The notes under the pieces are model-generated. The model did not search any database. It saw nothing but the letters and a program-made list of their open reading frames with translations, and was not told the origin of the DNA. Below, in pieces: positions 5,924-7,687 of a stretch of DNA of 7,687 nt. The first letter of the stretch is position 1; each line of letters starts with the position of its first letter. Position numbers and translations under genes: made by a program. The stretch lies in NCBI GenBank assembly GCA_025360265.1, contig JANYCP010000353.1, positions 1-7,687 of the forward strand, given 5' to 3'. The stretch is from Gemmatimonadota bacterium (GTDB taxonomy: Bacteria > Gemmatimonadota > Gemmatimonadetes > Gemmatimonadales > GWC2-71-9).

Positions 5924-7687
5924 TCAGAAAGTGAAGTTGGCGCGCACGATGAATGTCCGGACCGGCGGCTGCGTCAGGAAATCGCGGACGCCGAATCCGT
6001 TGAAACTCCCCTGTCCCAGCTGATTGAGTTCCGGATCAACGCCCGAGTAGCTCGTCCAGGTATGAAGATTCCGCCCCGCAACACTGATACTGCCATGCTG
6101 CGCCCGGAACGCCCGCGCCCAGCTGTCGGGCATGTTATAGGTCAGCGATACCTCGCGCAGCTTGGCAAAGTCCGCCTTCTCGATGTATCCCCAGTTTGTG
6201 GCGCTGGAATGGAACCGGCGCGCGACGGCCCGGGCCTGGAGGTCGAGGGGCGTGCTAGGATCCATGATCGCCTGGCAGTTGTTGCCGGTGGATGTGCAGC
6301 GAAACTCTTCCGTGCTGTTGTATTGATAGTGGCCGCCCTGGTAGTCCACTAGAGCCGCGAGCCGCACGTGTCCGCCGAAGAGTGTGAACACCTGATTTAG
6401 CGCCACCTGCCTCGTCGGCTGCGACGAGCCTTTGTACTCCGCCGTGTCGCCAACCACGATCTCGCTCAGTTCGATGATGCCGTTGGCGTTGGCGTCGTTC
6501 CATGACCGCAGTGGCCGCTCCCAGAAGCCGCCGAGCGGATAGTTGACCTGATGGCGCTGAATACCGCTGATGACGGGCGGGATGCCAACTCCGAGACTTT
6601 CGAGATTGTTCTTGGTCGTGCTGCCGGTCAGGGTGACGTCATAGGCAAAGTCGCGCTTGTTGATGAGCCTCGAATTGATCGTCAGCTCAAAGCCCTGGTT
6701 GCTGACCGAGCCGAGATTCTCAAAGCGGGTGGACGACACGCCCAACGAGGGTGCCAGCACGCGGGCAATCAATGCGTCCGTTGTCTTCTTGCTGTAGTAC
6801 GTGAAATCGATATTGGTCTGCCCGCGGAACAACGACGCATCGAAGCCGAGTTCCAGCTCGCCTGACCGCTCGGGCCTGAGACCTGCGAGCCCGAGGCTAC
6901 CGAACGCGACCGCGCTGGTGGACGTCCCACTGATCGATGACGTGGTGGGAGAAAGGAACGTGAGCGCGTCAAGCGAGCCTGGCTGGACGCCCGACTGTCC
7001 GTATGCCGCGCGAAGCCGCAGCAACGAGACCAGGCTTCCCTTGTGGAACATCGGCTCATCCGAGAGGACCCACGACACACTCGCCTTGGGGAAGACGATG
7101 GCTTGGAATGCGGTACCGAACGAGCTGACGTCGTCGAGCCGGACAGCACCGGTCACGAACAGGCGGTCCTTGAATGCCAGAGTCTCCTCTGTGTACGCCC
7201 CCACCCGGATTGTGTTGGTCGTGGTCTGGCTCGCACTGAGGATTGCAGCGCCGTCGATGTCGCTGCTGCCGAAGCTGAGCCGCGATCCCGAGGCGACGGC
7301 TTGATAGAACAGGTCCTGACCATACTGCGCGCCCACCGCCGTCCGAAGGCCGACGGACTTGGACAGGTTATTCGTACTGTTGAGCCCCACGACGAGACTG
7401 TACGCCTTGAGCTCGGTACGCGTGTCAGATTTCGACCCGAGGTTGGTCGTGCCGCTGGCCGGACTCTGCCCGGTCGGGTTGAATGCTGTTTCCAGCCGCT
7501 GCGTGACGTCATAACCGATGCGGGCATAGCCGGTCAGCCAGTTCATCGGACGCCATTGCAATTGACTGCTGCCCGTGAACCGCTCGACATCCTGTTGGCG
7601 AAGCAGGGAGAAAATCTCCCCCGGCGCGAAGAAGCCCCACGTGGGAGTGCCCAGTGTGTCGGTCTGGCTGAAATAGCCGCTGGGAAG
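5924..7687 (-). CDS. SusC/RagA-family TonB-dependent outer-membrane transporter, C-terminal part (5' end outside window)
   Basis: The frame stays open to the right edge (it begins LPSGYFSQTDTLGTPTWGFF), so 587 residues of the C-terminal beta-barrel are present; the TTG at 7561 is internal. Alternating-residue strands fill the sequence, for example DVTLTGSTTKNN and AYSLVVGLNST. Family-typical segments are ELELGFDASLFRGQTNIDFT, YYSKKTTDALI, NLGSVSNQGFELTINS, YGQSGVQPGS, ADFAKLREVSLTYNMPDSW and SISVAGRNLHTWTSYSGVDP. The end, FIVRANFTF, has the terminal aromatic expected for insertion by the BAM complex. DANANGIIELSE, encoded at about 6462-6500, resembles a calcium-binding EF-hand loop that is common in this family. 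The signal peptide, carboxypeptidase-D-like domain, TonB box and plug are upstream and unseen. The transporter imports oligomers across the outer membrane using TonB energy together with the SusD 16 bases downstream. Substrate unknown. Confidence 0.95.
   Translation of the reverse strand, partial: LPSGYFSQTDTLGTPTWGFFAPGEIFSLLRQQDVERFTGSSQLQWRPMNWLTGYARIGYDVTQRLETAFNPTGQSPASGTTNLGSKSDTRTELKAYSLVVGLNSTNNLSKSVGLRTAVGAQYGQDLFYQAVASGSRLSFGSSDIDGAAILSASQTTTNTIRVGAYTEETLAFKDRLFVTGAVRLDDVSSFGTAFQAIVFPKASVSWVLSDEPMFHKGSLVSLLRLRAAYGQSGVQPGSLDALTFLSPTTSSISGTSTSAVAFGSLGLAGLRPERSGELELGFDASLFRGQTNIDFTYYSKKTTDALIARVLAPSLGVSSTRFENLGSVSNQGFELTINSRLINKRDFAYDVTLTGSTTKNNLESLGVGIPPVISGIQRHQVNYPLGGFWERPLRSWNDANANGIIELSEIVVGDTAEYKGSSQPTRQVALNQVFTLFGGHVRLAALVDYQGGHYQYNSTEEFRCTSTGNNCQAIMDPSTPLDLQARAVARRFHSSATNWGYIEKADFAKLREVSLTYNMPDSWARAFRAQHGSISVAGRNLHTWTSYSGVDPELNQLGQGSFNGFGVRDFLTQPPVRTFIVRANFTF

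Noticed and set aside
5810..6352. Rightward open frame of 180 codons spanning the SusC-SusD junction
   Set aside because: It is antisense to two well-supported genes in opposite orientation, with no recognisable motif. This is a GC-bias artefact.
7559..7561. TTG as the start of the SusC-like gene
   Set aside because: The same frame runs open to the window edge with barrel-like sequence, and SusC proteins are much longer than 545 residues, so this is an internal leucine codon.
1..7687. A defence system, prophage, insertion sequence, CRISPR array or tRNA
   Set aside because: No transposase, integrase, repeat array, nuclease or tRNA-like cloverleaf was recognised. Every gene fits ordinary chromosomal families, apart from the unexplained TonB_C-like pair.

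Overview
The window is GC-rich bacterial chromosome (about 60% by eye), densely coded, with no RNA gene, mobile element or CRISPR array that I could see. Three features together suggest a Gemmatimonadota-like (or Bacteroidota-like but high-GC) bacterium: a SusC/SusD outer-membrane pair in a GC-rich genome, a large M14-type secreted carboxypeptidase tail of the kind common in Gemmatimonadota, and secreted proteins with TonB C-terminal-like domains. The phylum is an inference from gene content and style. No marker gene is present to prove it.

Layout from left to right. (1) The C-terminal 429 residues of an M14-family zinc carboxypeptidase-like protein run rightward (1-1290); the catalytic domain lies outside the window. 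(2) Convergent to it, a leftward two-gene unit (2834 to 1312) encodes two paralogous small secreted proteins. Each has two TonB_C-like halves and four cysteines at matching positions, and the genes overlap by four bases (GTGA). (3) Upstream of these, also leftward, is a complete DNA-3-methyladenine glycosylase I gene, tag (3469 to 2906), with all zinc-snap and base-pocket residues present. (4) Divergent from tag across 61 bases is a rightward SPFH/band-7 membrane protein (3531-4451), whose C-terminal half closely resembles plant hypersensitive-induced-reaction (HIR) proteins. (5) Convergent to that, a leftward SusC-SusD operon fills the right side. It has the C-terminal 587 residues of the TonB-dependent barrel (7687 to 5924), then a SusD/RagB lipoprotein (5907 to 4492) only 16 bases downstream.

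The SusC barrel and SusD lid should form an outer-membrane importer for oligomeric nutrients powered by a TonB system. The neighbouring M14 peptidase is the only other likely nutrient-processing enzyme, which weakly suggests a peptide substrate, but the two are on opposite strands and separated by unrelated genes. The TonB_C-like pair lacks the proline-rich spacer of a classical TonB, so it is not an obvious partner for the SusC. Tag (alkylation repair) and the SPFH protein (membrane organisation) look like independent housekeeping genes.

The least explained element is the tandem pair of double-TonB_C-like secreted proteins. I see no clear new multi-gene system here.
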